A DNA stretch of 15,865 bases from assembly GCA_002477955.1 (NCBI GenBank), contig DLLE01000056.1, positions 109,329 to 125,193 on the forward strand, in the 5' to 3' direction. The translations under genes were made by a program, and so were the position numbers. Below, in pieces: positions 1 to 7,710 of the stretch. The notes under the pieces were generated by a model, which saw only the letters and a program-made list of their open reading frames with translations, ran no database searches and was not told the DNA's origin. Position 1 is the stretch's first letter. Each line of letters begins with the position of its first letter. This DNA comes from Treponema sp. UBA7570 (GTDB taxonomy: Bacteria > Spirochaetota > Spirochaetia > Treponematales > Treponemataceae).

Positions 1-86
1 AGTGAGAAACAACAGATGATAAGAAAGTTTGCAACGCAAACTTTTAAAGATAAAAACAGACGCTGTTTTCGGCTGTTTTTATCTTA
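1..86. repeat. Composite inverted-repeat element, copy 1 (cut by left edge)
   Basis: Two hairpins lie in tandem. The first has a 9-bp stem, AAAGTTTGC at 24-32 with GCAAACTTT at 36-44, and the loop AAC. The second has a perfect 12-bp stem, AGATAAAAACAG at 48-59 with CTGTTTTTATCT at 73-84, and a 13-nt loop. The sequence before them (1-13) matches the right half of a third hairpin seen in the copy at 9818-9913, so this copy begins outside the window. It lies directly after the aminotransferase stop codon and may also act as a transcription terminator for that gene, since the stem is followed by T-rich sequence on the minus strand. No protein-coding role is likely. Confidence 0.75.
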
Positions 87-99
87 TCTCCTTTTTAAG

Positions 100-1425
100 C
101 TAAATGTATTTTTCGTCAACAATACTCAAAACATCGTCCAGCTTTTCAAGTTCCTCGTCGATCTGTGCTTCGGTTATGATAAGCGGAGGAGCAACAATAA
201 TTACATTTTCGTGTGAATATGTAAAAAATCCCCGGCTTTTGAGTTCCTTTACAATCGCTCCCATTATTCCTTTTGGATCCTGTCCCCAAGGAACAAGCGG
301 CTCACGGGTCTCTCTGTCCTTTACCAGTTCAATTCCAGAAAAAAGCCCGATGTAGCGAACATCTCCAATGCTCTTATGTTTAGCCTTAAGTTCCTCAAGT
401 TTTTTTCCAAGATGCTTTCCAACTTTCTGAACATGAGATTCAATATCGTTTTTAAGGTAGAATTCCTGGCAAGCAACACCAGCGGCACATGCCAACGGAT
501 GACCAGAATATGTAAGTCCGCACGAAAGATACTTGTCATCAAAGAAATGAGCAATTTCATTCTTTACGATACATCCACCCAGCGGAATATAGCCAGAGTT
601 TACGCCTTTTGCAAAAGTTATAATATCTGGAGTTACGTCAAAATTCATATATGCAAACATTTTTCCTGTTCTGTACCAGCCAGCCATAACTTCATCGCAA
701 ATCATCATGATTCCAAATTCATCACAAATCTTGCGGACACCTTTTAAGTAGTTCTTTGGATAGATGATAATTCCGTTTGAACCAACTACAGTTTCAAGAA
801 TGATTGCAGCAATTCTGTCGCCGCCTTCAAAAATAACCTGTTCACGCAGACGTTCTACATAATATTCACATTCCTCATCTTCCGACTCAAAGTGAATTTT
901 TTCCTGATAAGGATAAGGCCCGCGGAAGTGAATAAAGCCGGGGATAGCCGGCTCAAGCGCAAAATGGCGTGGTTCACCGGTCAAGTTTCCGGCTCCAAAA
1001 GTTGAACCGTGGTAAGAACGGTACTGGCTCATTACCTTGAAACGTCCGGTATACATTCTGGCAATTTTTATCGCATTCTCGTTCGCATCTGCCCCACCGT
1101 TTGTAAAGAACACTTTTCCAAAACAGTCAGGCAAACGGTCGATAATCGATTTTGCAAGCTTTGCACGGCTTTCTGCTCCCCAGGAGCCCTGAACATAAGC
1201 AAATTTATCAAGCTGAGCCTTTATAGCTTCGGTCATTTCCTTGTTTGCGTAACCGGCATTAACATTTACCTGCTCAGAAGACATATCCGCATATCGTTTT
1301 CCGTCGGTATCATAGATATAAATTCCTTCGGCATGATCAACAACAATTGGATCTAGTCCGCCCTGCTTGCTCCATCCCAAAAGCACATTTTCTGTCTGCA
1401 TTTTTGCAATCTCTTTTGCATTCAT
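100..1425 (-). CDS. Class III PLP-dependent aminotransferase (omega-amino acid:pyruvate type)
   Basis: The 441-residue protein is full length for class III (omega) aminotransferases, cytosolic enzymes that move an amino group to pyruvate or another keto acid using pyridoxal phosphate. Visible motifs are the cofactor phosphate-binding stretch TNGGADANENA (108-118), ICDEVMAGW with the pyridine-binding Asp244, and TFAKGVNSGYIPLGG with the Schiff-base Lys273. The C-terminal small domain ends with VAPPLIITEAQIDEEL, usual in this class. The ATG is preceded by GGAGG seven bases upstream. Overall appearance is closest to taurine- or beta-alanine-pyruvate-type aminotransferases, but the amino donor cannot be read from sequence. 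The gene follows the UPF0317 gene on the same strand after a 146-bp gap that contains a copy of the shared palindrome, so it probably has its own regulated promoter. Confidence 0.9.
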   Translation of the reverse strand: MNAKEIAKMQTENVLLGWSKQGGLDPIVVDHAEGIYIYDTDGKRYADMSSEQVNVNAGYANKEMTEAIKAQLDKFAYVQGSWGAESRAKLAKSIIDRLPDCFGKVFFTNGGADANENAIKIARMYTGRFKVMSQYRSYHGSTFGAGNLTGEPRHFALEPAIPGFIHFRGPYPYQEKIHFESEDEECEYYVERLREQVIFEGGDRIAAIILETVVGSNGIIIYPKNYLKGVRKICDEFGIMMICDEVMAGWYRTGKMFAYMNFDVTPDIITFAKGVNSGYIPLGGCIVKNEIAHFFDDKYLSCGLTYSGHPLACAAGVACQEFYLKNDIESHVQKVGKHLGKKLEELKAKHKSIGDVRYIGLFSGIELVKDRETREPLVPWGQDPKGIMGAIVKELKSRGFFTYSHENVIIVAPPLIITEAQIDEELEKLDDVLSIVDEKYI

Positions 1426-1515
1426 ATTCCTGCCTCCAAATTAAGTTCAATTTTAGCGTGAAAAACTTCTGCCTTCACGTTTTTGTTTATGACACAACAT
1501 TAGCACGTCACTGTT

Positions 1516-1525
1516 TCGTGCACGA
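1516..1525. promoter_or_regulatory. Palindromic operator candidate TCGTGCACGA, site 1
   Basis: A perfect 10-bp palindrome lies about 90 bp upstream of the aminotransferase ATG. On the minus strand the context is GCTATCGTGCACGAAAC, which matches the 12-bp form ATCGTGCACGAT at 11 of 12 positions. A possible extended -10 (TGCTAATGT) follows it on the minus strand, but no convincing -35 is visible. The same 10-mer recurs at two other intergenic places in the window. Confidence 0.65.
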
Positions 1526-1571
1526 TAGCAAATATGACAAACATTTATTTATTTTTTGTGCATTTTTTACA

Positions 1572-2378
1572 TTAGTTCTGCAGAAAACTTTCTGGAATAT
1601 CAGTTATGAGCATGTGTCCAGGCGCATGGGTTATACAAAAGTCAGGTTTTGAATTCATAACGACGCTTTGAGGAGTTACTCCGCATGCCCAGAACACAGG
1701 AACTTCGTTTTCCTTGATTGTGCTAATTTCTCCAAAATCAGGTTTATTTATATCTTTTATTCCGATAAGCTCAGGTGAACCAATATGAACCGGCGAACCA
1801 TGAACTTTTGGAACCCGCGATGTAATTTCGACAGCACGAACGATTTTGTCATAAGGAATTGGCCGCATAGAAACAACCATTTTTCCGCTAAAAATTCCGG
1901 CCGGAACCGTATCTATATTTGTAATGTACATCGGCACATTGTGGTTTTCAGAAATATTCCGGACATCAATTCCACCATCAATCAAAAGACTCTCAAAAGA
2001 AAAACTGCATCCAATAACAAAAGAAACAAGATCATTCCTCCAATACGAAGAAACGTCCGTACATTCATCAAAAAGCTTTCCATTTTTCCAAACTCTGTAT
2101 CCTGGAATTTCTTTGGCAATGTCTGCTCCTGGCGCAGAAGTTTTAAGGAATCTGGAGCCGCAATCGCTTACCTCAAGCAGCGGACAAGATTTTTGATTGC
2201 GCTGACAAAACAACAAAAAATCATAAGCATATTTTTCAGGCAGAATACAAAGATTTGCCTGGGCATAACCGTCACACATTCCAGAAGTCTGTCCTGTAAT
2301 CTTTCCATCGCTTATCAATTGGCGGACTTCATTTGGCAAACTTTTCCGATACGGATTTGAATTTTCAATTTTTTTCAT
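1572..2378 (-). CDS. UPF0317/DUF1445 putative hydro-lyase, D-glutamate cyclase family (YcsI-like)
   Basis: The 268-residue protein resembles Bacillus subtilis YcsI (about 257 residues). Members of the family are annotated as putative hydro-lyases and assigned to the D-glutamate cyclase family. The family hallmark near the N-terminus is GKITGQTSGMCDGYAQANL (25-43). Another conserved stretch is THAPGHMLITDIP at the C-terminus. I chose the ATG at 2378, which has GGGGGA just upstream; the reading frame extends to a TTG at 2399 but family members begin near the NEVRQLI segment. It lies 49 bp after the PxpBC fusion stop on the same strand, so the two are probably co-transcribed. In B. subtilis, ycsI is likewise next to kipI and kipA (pxpB and pxpC). 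Cyclisation of D-glutamate to 5-oxoproline would fit a neighbouring 5-oxoprolinase, but the substrate is inferred only. Confidence 0.85.
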   Translation of the reverse strand: MKKIENSNPYRKSLPNEVRQLISDGKITGQTSGMCDGYAQANLCILPEKYAYDFLLFCQRNQKSCPLLEVSDCGSRFLKTSAPGADIAKEIPGYRVWKNGKLFDECTDVSSYWRNDLVSFVIGCSFSFESLLIDGGIDVRNISENHNVPMYITNIDTVPAGIFSGKMVVSMRPIPYDKIVRAVEITSRVPKVHGSPVHIGSPELIGIKDINKPDFGEISTIKENEVPVFWACGVTPQSVVMNSKPDFCITHAPGHMLITDIPESFLQN

Positions 2379-2427
2379 ATTTTCCCCCATTTTTCGCAAT
2401 TTTCTCTTGAATCAAAACTCTCCGAAT

Positions 2428-4110
2428 TCAACAAAACACAAAACGCACTTTTTTTCCAGGACGCGCCTGAGCCAATTCCCGCATACTCCGCTGCAAAACC
2501 GTGGCAATCTTCGCATATCCTCCGGTCGTCTGTCTGTCCGCCGCCATTACAACTGGCAGCCCGCTCGATGTTATCTGAACTGCTCCAAATGGAATCGCAT
2601 CAGAAATTATATCTGTCTTGCCGCAATCAAGACTGTTTCCTAAAAAGCGGATTCCCATCCTGTCGCTTTCAGAACTTACTTCATAAACCGTAGAAGTAAA
2701 TTTTTCAATTGTTTTTTTGTCAAAAAAATCGTATTGAGCGCCAGGAAGAACTTTTAGTACAAGCGGCAAATTTTCATCGTCTTTTATTTCAATTCTTTCA
2801 TTTTCTATATTCAAAACTGATGAATAAAATTCTTTGTTTTTAAAACCATGAGAACTTTCTCCAAAAGCAAGCTGTCCGCCTTTAACTAGTTTTCCGCCAT
2901 AACCGCCCATTCCGCTCTTAACGTTTGTCGACGCACTGCCAAAAACTGGAGGAACAAGAATTCCGCCTCTAAATGCAATGTATGAACGCAAGCCTTTTAC
3001 TGCAAAACCGCATTTTAGAACGCTTCCGGCGCTTGCCTTGACAGCTGTATTCATTGCGACAGTTTTTCCGTCAAGACTGGCATTCAATTCTGCACCTGTG
3101 ATTGCAAACACGCAGTCCGAAGAAAATTCAAGTTCAGGACCGCACAAGGTTGTTTCAAGGCAGGCTGTGTTTAATTCGTTTTGAACAAGAGCATTTGCAA
3201 AGGCAAGACTTTTTCTGTCCATCGCTCCGCTCTCTCCTATTCCGTATTTTTGAAAACCTTTTCTGCCGAAATCCTGCACAGTGGTCAACAATCCGCCGTC
3301 AATAATTTTTGCTCCTCCGCCACAGACAAAACGCGCTGTTTTTTTTGGCGCGCTCATTTTATTTTCTGAATAGCCGTTTTTTTCCAGCCAGTCCAATTCA
3401 TCAAACTCGTCAAATTCGCGCCTTGTAACTGGCACAAATCTAATTTTGTCTCCTGCCGAATATAAAAAAGCAGGATTTCTAAACTGATTGAACACTTTTA
3501 ACGGAGTACGTCCGATTATTCGCCAGCCTCCGGGAGAATCAACAGGATAAAGCCCTGTCTGGCTTCCGCCAATCGCCACGCTTCCAGCCTGTATTTTTGT
3601 GCGGGGAGTTTTTAGACGCGGAGTCTCAAGTCGCGGGTCAAGTCCGCCAAGATAAGCAAAACCCGGCAAAAATCCAAGCATATAAATCAAATAATCTGTT
3701 GAAGAGTGAATTCTGACAACTTCTTTCTGCGAAAGTCCTGCGTTCAAGGCAACATCTTTCAGGTCAGGAGCAAATTCTTCATCATCGTAACAGACAGGAA
3801 TTTTTACAACGCGACCTGAGTTTTCTGTCGTTTTTTCCCCATCCGAAAGAACCCTGTCCAAAATCCGCCGGGCAGCTTCAAGAACTTTTTTACGTCCTTC
3901 ATCTCCATTTTCTGCGCAATCAAAATAGACGGTAACGGCGCAATAAGTCGGAACAATCTCTTCAATTTTTACGTCAGAAATCCCAACTGCCGCTTCTTCA
4001 AAAAACTTGGCAAACTCAAAAACCATTCGGTTCACTTCAATACAAATTTTCTGCTCAAACTGAACTTCAAGTGAATTTTCGCCCGAAAAAACTATCTTAC
4101 AGCCTGTCAT
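2428..4110 (-). CDS. 5-oxoprolinase-type PxpB-PxpC fusion (KipI-KipA, biotin-dependent carboxyltransferase family)
   Basis: One 560-residue chain joins two normally separate proteins. Residues 1 to about 235 are the PxpB/KipI (AHS1) domain, with IPVCYDD (104-110), GFLPGFAYLGGLDPR (146-160) and the YPVDSPGGWRIIGRTP block (188-203). After a charged linker, residues about 267-560 are the PxpC/KipA (AHS2) domain, with TVQDFGRKG (277-285), SGAMD (294-298) and a C-terminal DRQTTGGYAKI block. In known PxpABC, the three subunits open 5-oxo-L-proline to glutamate using ATP. No PxpA (LamB/YcsF) gene is in the window, so activity would need one elsewhere or a different partner. The start is the ATG at 4110, nine bases after GGAG; a TTG at 4131 is in frame but lies at the Shine-Dalgarno. 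It is divergent from the serine dehydratase genes and shares a 107-bp promoter region with them. Confidence 0.9.
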   Translation of the reverse strand: MTGCKIVFSGENSLEVQFEQKICIEVNRMVFEFAKFFEEAAVGISDVKIEEIVPTYCAVTVYFDCAENGDEGRKKVLEAARRILDRVLSDGEKTTENSGRVVKIPVCYDDEEFAPDLKDVALNAGLSQKEVVRIHSSTDYLIYMLGFLPGFAYLGGLDPRLETPRLKTPRTKIQAGSVAIGGSQTGLYPVDSPGGWRIIGRTPLKVFNQFRNPAFLYSAGDKIRFVPVTRREFDEFDELDWLEKNGYSENKMSAPKKTARFVCGGGAKIIDGGLLTTVQDFGRKGFQKYGIGESGAMDRKSLAFANALVQNELNTACLETTLCGPELEFSSDCVFAITGAELNASLDGKTVAMNTAVKASAGSVLKCGFAVKGLRSYIAFRGGILVPPVFGSASTNVKSGMGGYGGKLVKGGQLAFGESSHGFKNKEFYSSVLNIENERIEIKDDENLPLVLKVLPGAQYDFFDKKTIEKFTSTVYEVSSESDRMGIRFLGNSLDCGKTDIISDAIPFGAVQITSSGLPVVMAADRQTTGGYAKIATVLQRSMRELAQARPGKKVRFVFC

Positions 4111-4160
4111 TTTCGTCCACTCCTTAATCAAGGCAAATCATAAAACCAAACAAAAATTTA

Positions 4161-4188
4161 TTCAATACATCGTGCACGATTGTTTATT
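4161..4188 (+). promoter_or_regulatory. Weak candidate promoter for sdaAB-sdaAA
   Basis: The -35-like TTCAAT and -10-like TTTATT are separated by 16 bp that include the palindrome. Both boxes are imperfect, so this is a proposal only. The predicted transcript would start about 23 bases before the sdaAB ATG, where no clear Shine-Dalgarno sequence is visible. Confidence 0.35.
4169..4180. promoter_or_regulatory. Palindromic operator candidate ATCGTGCACGAT, site 2 (divergent region)
   Basis: A perfect 12-bp palindrome sits in the 107-bp space between the divergent PxpBC fusion and serine dehydratase genes. It lies about 59 bp before the former's ATG and 37 bp before the latter's. It falls inside the spacer of a possible rightward promoter, TTCAAT (4161-4166) and TTTATT (4183-4188) with 16 bp between, where a bound protein would block RNA polymerase. 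One site could therefore control both directions. Confidence 0.7.
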
Positions 4189-4217
4189 TTTTTGAAAATG
4201 GTTATTATTGTTTTATT

Positions 4218-4880
4218 ATGAATATTTTCGATATTATCGGTCCTGTTATGGTCGGACCGTCCAGTTCCCATACGGCAGGAGCTGTAAAAATCGGCTATGT
4301 TGCGAGAAAACTTCTTGGAGAGCCTGTAAAAAAAGCGCAGATTCTCTTGTACGGTTCATTTCTCGCAACAGGAAAAGGTCATGGAACTCATAAAGCGATT
4401 CTGGCAGGACTGCTTGGAATGAAGCCGGACAACCCTGAAATTCCACGGAGTTTTGAAATTGCGGAGAAAAATGGACTTGAATTCAGTTTTGGCGAAGCAA
4501 AGTTAAAAGATGTTCATCCAAATTCTGTGCAGCTTATTTTGTCTGGAATAAACGGAAGACATTTGGAAGTTGTCGGAGAATCTCTTGGAGGCTCGCTCAT
4601 AAACATAGCGGCCATAGACGGACTTAGCGCCAATTTTTCCGGAGAATATCCGACACTGATTGTCCACAATCTCGACCAGCCGGGACACATTGCAGAAGTT
4701 ACAAGCATGCTGAGCCATAAATCCGTGAATATTGCCGAAATGCAGCTTTACCGTTCAAACAGAGGTGGAAATGCTGTCATGATTATTGAATGTGATCAGG
4801 AAATTCCAGAGGAATCCATAAAATGGGTTTCGCATCTGGAAGGAATCGAAAAAGTTACATATTACAGTCTTGAGGGGTAA
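4218..4880 (+). CDS. sdaAB: L-serine dehydratase, iron-sulfur-dependent, beta subunit
   Basis: The 220-residue protein is the beta subunit of two-subunit L-serine dehydratase, which with the alpha subunit converts L-serine to pyruvate and ammonia in the cytosol. The family signature GPSSSHTAGA is at residues 13-22, followed by GSFLATGKGHGTHKA. The C-terminal part, from about residue 145, is an ACT domain (LIVHNLDQPGHIAEVTSML), usually a ligand-binding or regulatory module. Length is normal for the separate beta subunit. The start is fixed by the conserved N-terminal MNIFDIIGPVMVG. No good Shine-Dalgarno sequence precedes it, which is unlike its neighbours. The alpha subunit follows 21 bp downstream. 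The shared palindrome in its promoter region suggests joint control with amino-acid uptake. Confidence 0.96.
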   Translation: MNIFDIIGPVMVGPSSSHTAGAVKIGYVARKLLGEPVKKAQILLYGSFLATGKGHGTHKAILAGLLGMKPDNPEIPRSFEIAEKNGLEFSFGEAKLKDVHPNSVQLILSGINGRHLEVVGESLGGSLINIAAIDGLSANFSGEYPTLIVHNLDQPGHIAEVTSMLSHKSVNIAEMQLYRSNRGGNAVMIIECDQEIPEESIKWVSHLEGIEKVTYYSLEG

Positions 4881-4901
4881 ATTTACAAACAGAGGTTTTA
4901 A

Positions 4902-5771
4902 ATGAGTTTTAAAAGTCTAAGTGAAATAGTTGAAAAAGCGAAGACCGAAAAAAAAGAATTCTGGCAGATTATCATAAAAGATGACATGAAAGAACAGGGA
5001 ACAAGTTTTGAAGAGTCGTTCGCAAAAATGAAGGACATGTACTTGGCAATGAAAAATGCGGACAAAAACTACGATCCTGCCCTTCGTTCAGCAAGCGGTC
5101 TAAGCGGTGGAGATGGCGCAAAACTGGAAGAATTCAAAAAACAAAAAAATCGTCTTCTTGGCGATTTTATGACGGAAGTAATGGAAAAAGCCGTAAAAAT
5201 GGGCGAAAGCAATGCATGTATGAAAAGAATTGTAGCCGCTCCAACTGCTGGCTCCTGCGGAATAATTCCTGCAGTGCTATTAACTTACGAAAAACAGTGC
5301 AACACAACAGAAGAAAAAATCGTACAGGCTCTTTTTGTCGCGGCAGGAATTGGAGAAGTAATCGCTCAAAATGCGTGCATAAGCGGTGCACAGGGTGGCT
5401 GTCAGGCAGAAATAGGCTCTTCAAGCGCAATGGCAGCAGGCGCACTTACAAGTCTTGACGGCGGAACAAACGATGACATTTTGAATTCTGTGGCGCTTGC
5501 CCTAAAAAATATGCTTGGACTTACCTGCGATCCTGTTGCCGGACTTGTAGAAGTTCCTTGTATAAAAAGAAACGTGAGCGGAGCTGTAAACGCCGTTGTC
5601 GCCTCTCAAATGACAAAAGCCGGCGTAAAAAGCGCAATTCCGGCAGACGAAGTAATAGACTCTATGGGAAGAATCGGAAAACTTATTCCTGCATGTCTTA
5701 GAGAAACAGGAGAAGACGGCCTTGCGGCAACTCCAACAGGACTTATGATAATGCAAAAAATGAGAAAATAA
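4902..5771 (+). CDS. sdaAA: L-serine dehydratase, iron-sulfur-dependent, alpha subunit
   Basis: The 289-residue catalytic subunit carries the [4Fe-4S] cluster that binds and dehydrates L-serine to pyruvate plus ammonia. Signature segments are AAPTAGSCGIIPA (112-124), SGAQGGCQAEIGSSSAMAAG (161-180) and LTCDPVAGLVEVPCIKRN (207-224). Cys167, Cys209 and Cys220 have the 42- and 11-residue spacing of the three cluster-ligand cysteines known in single-chain bacterial serine dehydratases, so the cluster site looks intact. The length is normal for a separate alpha subunit. An AGAGG ribosome-binding site lies seven bases before the ATG. It is the second gene of a two-gene operon with the beta subunit. 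A GC-rich folded repeat begins 23 bases after its stop codon. Confidence 0.96.
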   Translation: MSFKSLSEIVEKAKTEKKEFWQIIIKDDMKEQGTSFEESFAKMKDMYLAMKNADKNYDPALRSASGLSGGDGAKLEEFKKQKNRLLGDFMTEVMEKAVKMGESNACMKRIVAAPTAGSCGIIPAVLLTYEKQCNTTEEKIVQALFVAAGIGEVIAQNACISGAQGGCQAEIGSSSAMAAGALTSLDGGTNDDILNSVALALKNMLGLTCDPVAGLVEVPCIKRNVSGAVNAVVASQMTKAGVKSAIPADEVIDSMGRIGKLIPACLRETGEDGLAATPTGLMIMQKMRK

Positions 5772-5793
5772 TAAAATATATAAAGTTTTTAAA

Positions 5794-5902
5794 ATGCGTT
5801 AGGGATAGTAGGGGCGCGCCACACAGGCGCGTTCCGGAGCAATTGCGCAGGAATAAAACCCCGGATAGCCCGGTGCCTGGCATTCGCCAGGCAAACGCCC
5901 AT
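5794..5902 (+). repeat. GC-rich structured repeat element, copy A
   Basis: The 109-bp non-coding element begins ATGCGTTAGGGATAGTA and ends with ACGCCC. Its two ends can pair (ATG/CGTT with AACG/CAT around a small bulge). Inside are a CGCGCC/GGCGCG hairpin near 5815-5831 and an 8-bp stem, TGCCTGGC (5874-5881) with GCCAGGCA (5886-5893), closed by the four-base loop ATTC. A related copy, in the opposite orientation and with different hairpin sequences, is at 14098-14186. In both places the element follows a stop codon by about 23 bases in the direction of transcription. It could be a 3'-end stabiliser, a terminator, a mobile repeat or an RNA gene; the sequence alone does not decide. Confidence 0.7.
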
Positions 5903-5938
5903 AATTCAAAAAAAATTGTCTTTAATCAAAATTAAAAC

Positions 5939-5993
5939 AAAAAAAACCGCCCCCTTTCCTTGTGTCTGACAGCAACAGTCGGTCCGGGGACGG
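5939..5993 (-). terminator. Rho-independent terminator of the liv operon
   Basis: On the minus strand CCGTCCCC (5993 to 5986) pairs with GGGGGCGG (5954 to 5947) in an 8-bp stem with one G-T wobble. Eight T residues follow at once (5946 to 5939). The 31-base loop is long but can itself form short stems. It begins 25 bases after the livF stop codon and faces the convergent sdaAA transcript. Confidence 0.7.
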
Positions 5994-6017
5994 CCACAAA
6001 AAGGAGCAATTTTAATT

Positions 6018-6758
6018 TTAACCGCCGAGATATGCCTTTTGTACCTCGGGATCGTTGCGAAGCTGTTCACTTGTTCCCGATGCGATTATCTCGCCAGTTG
6101 CAAGAACATACCCACGATCGGCAAAATCAAGGGCGACCTTGGCATTCTGCTCTACAACGAGAATTGTCATCTGTCTTGTAAAATTGAGTTGTTTAAGCGC
6201 ACGGAACATTTCGAACATAAGTTTAGGCGCAAGTCCCATGCTCGGCTCATCAAGCATTATAAAAGGACTGTCCGTCATAAGCGCCCTGCCAACTGCAAGC
6301 ATCTGCTGCTCACCGCCAGACAAAAGTTCACTTCTCTGCCGGCGACGCTCGTACAGCCGCGGAAAAAGATCGTAAACCTGGTCATAAAGTTCAGCTGTCC
6401 GAGCTTTTGAATCCGGATTTTTTCTGCGCCCATAGCATGCCATCTGAAGATTTTCCTCGACGGTAAGATTGCCAAAAATGTGTCTTCCCTCAGGAACAAG
6501 ACACATCATCTTTTTCTGTATCAGCTCATAAGGCTCAGTCTTTAAAATGCTCTGACCTTCAAACAGAATATCGCCTGATTTTACGACAGGCGCTTCCGGC
6601 CGGCCAAGGCGGGCAAGGCTCATCAAAGTTGAAGTTTTTCCAGCTCCGTTCGCACCGATTAGTGTTACAATTTCCCCACGGTTTACATCAAAACTTATTC
6701 CGTGGAGAGCTTCTATATTTCCATAGGATACTTTTAAGTCTTTTACTTCCAAAAGCAT
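6018..6758 (-). CDS. livF: Branched-chain amino acid ABC transporter, ATP-binding protein LivF
   Basis: The 246-residue cytosolic ATPase is one of the two nucleotide-binding subunits that power amino-acid import through LivH-LivM. Walker A GANGAGKT is at residues 35-42, the ABC signature LSGGEQQ at 146-152, Walker B FIMLDE at 166-171, and the switch-histidine position is replaced by VVEQNA, as is common in LivF. The LVPEGRHIFGNLTVEENL segment is characteristic of LivF rather than LivG. I chose the ATG at 6758, with GAGG five bases upstream; a GTG two codons earlier is in frame but has no ribosome-binding site. It is the last gene of the liv operon, separated from livG by 115 bp that hold a repeat element. 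A strong terminator follows. Confidence 0.95.
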   Translation of the reverse strand: MLLEVKDLKVSYGNIEALHGISFDVNRGEIVTLIGANGAGKTSTLMSLARLGRPEAPVVKSGDILFEGQSILKTEPYELIQKKMMCLVPEGRHIFGNLTVEENLQMACYGRRKNPDSKARTAELYDQVYDLFPRLYERRRQRSELLSGGEQQMLAVGRALMTDSPFIMLDEPSMGLAPKLMFEMFRALKQLNFTRQMTILVVEQNAKVALDFADRGYVLATGEIIASGTSEQLRNDPEVQKAYLGG

Positions 6759-6776
6759 ATTCACCTCACATAAAAC

Positions 6777-6850
6777 GTTTACAACGCAAACTTTTAAAGG
6801 TAAAACTCAAAAAACAGCCGAAAATGGCGTCTTTTTTATCTTACCTCCTC
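6777..6850. repeat. Composite inverted-repeat element, copy 2, with inverted core
   Basis: It lies between livG and livF. The left part (GCAAACTTTTAAAGGTAAAA, 6785-6804) has the same orientation as in copies 1 and 3. The following core at 6812-6832 is the reverse complement of the core at 58-78 and 9890-9910, with 2 and 1 mismatches in 21 respectively. AGGTAA and TTACCT close the outer hairpin (6797-6802 and 6841-6846). On the minus strand the element begins with GGAGGAGGTAAG. Confidence 0.7.
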
Positions 6851-6873
6851 CATAAAAATTCAAAACACATCCG

Positions 6874-7710
6874 TTATTCTGGTTTTCTGCTTTGAGATGC
6901 AATCTCAATCGGTTTAAAAGGCGCTTCAGCCTCTTCAACAATCTTCGAGTTTCCAAGATATGCGTCGATTACCTTCGGGTTTTTCTGAATTTCTTCCGGA
7001 GTTCCTTCAGCGAGTTCCTTTCCAAAATTTATAACTTTTATATTGTCACAAAGCGTGTTTACAACCTGCATCTGGTGTTCAATCATCCAGATTGTAACTC
7101 CAAACGTGTCGTGAATCCATTTTATGTAACTTATAAGTCCGTCAAGATCAGAAGTCGAAAGTCCGGCGGCAGGTTCATCAAGCATAAGAAGTTTCGGGCT
7201 CAGACTCAGAGCACGGGCAATCTCAACACGGCGCTGAATTCCATACGGAAGATTTTTTGGATAATCCAGGGCAGAATCCGCAAGTGAAAACTTTTCGAGA
7301 AGTGCCCAAGCTTCTTTATGAATTTCCGCTTCCCGCGATTTGTATTTTTTTGTCCGTAAAAAAACATCTTTTAACGAAAAACCAAGACGCGAGTGCTGGG
7401 CAATACAAATGTTATCAAGAACCGTCATATCGCTCCAAAGCCGAATATTCTGAAAAGTCCGTCCAATATGAAGGTCGGCAATCTTGTGCGGACGCAGACC
7501 GTTGAGTTTTGTTCCGTCAAAAGTAATTGTTCCCTCAGAAGGCACATAAAATCCGCTCACCAGATTGAATACAGTCGTCTTTCCAGCTCCATTTGGTCCT
7601 ATAAGTCCGTTGATTGTTCCTTGCTTCAATTCCACATTTATGTCTGTAAGCGCCTGAAGCCCGCCAAAACGGTGTGTAAGATGTTCTATTTTCAACAATG
7701 TTCCACTCAT
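6874..7710 (-). CDS. livG: Branched-chain amino acid ABC transporter, ATP-binding protein LivG
   Basis: The 278-residue ATPase is the second nucleotide-binding subunit of the importer. Walker A GPNGAGKT is at residues 38-45, the IGRTFQNIRLWSDMTVLDN segment typical of LivG at 82-100, a variant signature LPYGIQR at 154-160, Walker B LLMLDE at 174-179, and the switch histidine in WMIEHQM. It ends with about 25 extra residues (EEAEAPFKPIEIASQSRKPE) beyond the usual LivG end near AYLGN; their role is unknown. The ATG overlaps the livM stop codon (ATGA), implying translational coupling, and AAGGAGG lies just upstream inside livM. Confidence 0.95.
   Translation of the reverse strand: MSGTLLKIEHLTHRFGGLQALTDINVELKQGTINGLIGPNGAGKTTVFNLVSGFYVPSEGTITFDGTKLNGLRPHKIADLHIGRTFQNIRLWSDMTVLDNICIAQHSRLGFSLKDVFLRTKKYKSREAEIHKEAWALLEKFSLADSALDYPKNLPYGIQRRVEIARALSLSPKLLMLDEPAAGLSTSDLDGLISYIKWIHDTFGVTIWMIEHQMQVVNTLCDNIKVINFGKELAEGTPEEIQKNPKVIDAYLGNSKIVEEAEAPFKPIEIASQSRKPE

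Noticed and set aside
16..216. A 66-codon plus-strand frame at the left edge
   Set aside because: It starts in the repeat hairpins and runs antisense into the aminotransferase gene, with no ribosome-binding site.
5794..5902. Twister-like ribozyme, because of an AGCCCGG stretch
   Set aside because: Only that short stretch matches; the other conserved twister positions could not be placed and copy B does not keep the resemblance.
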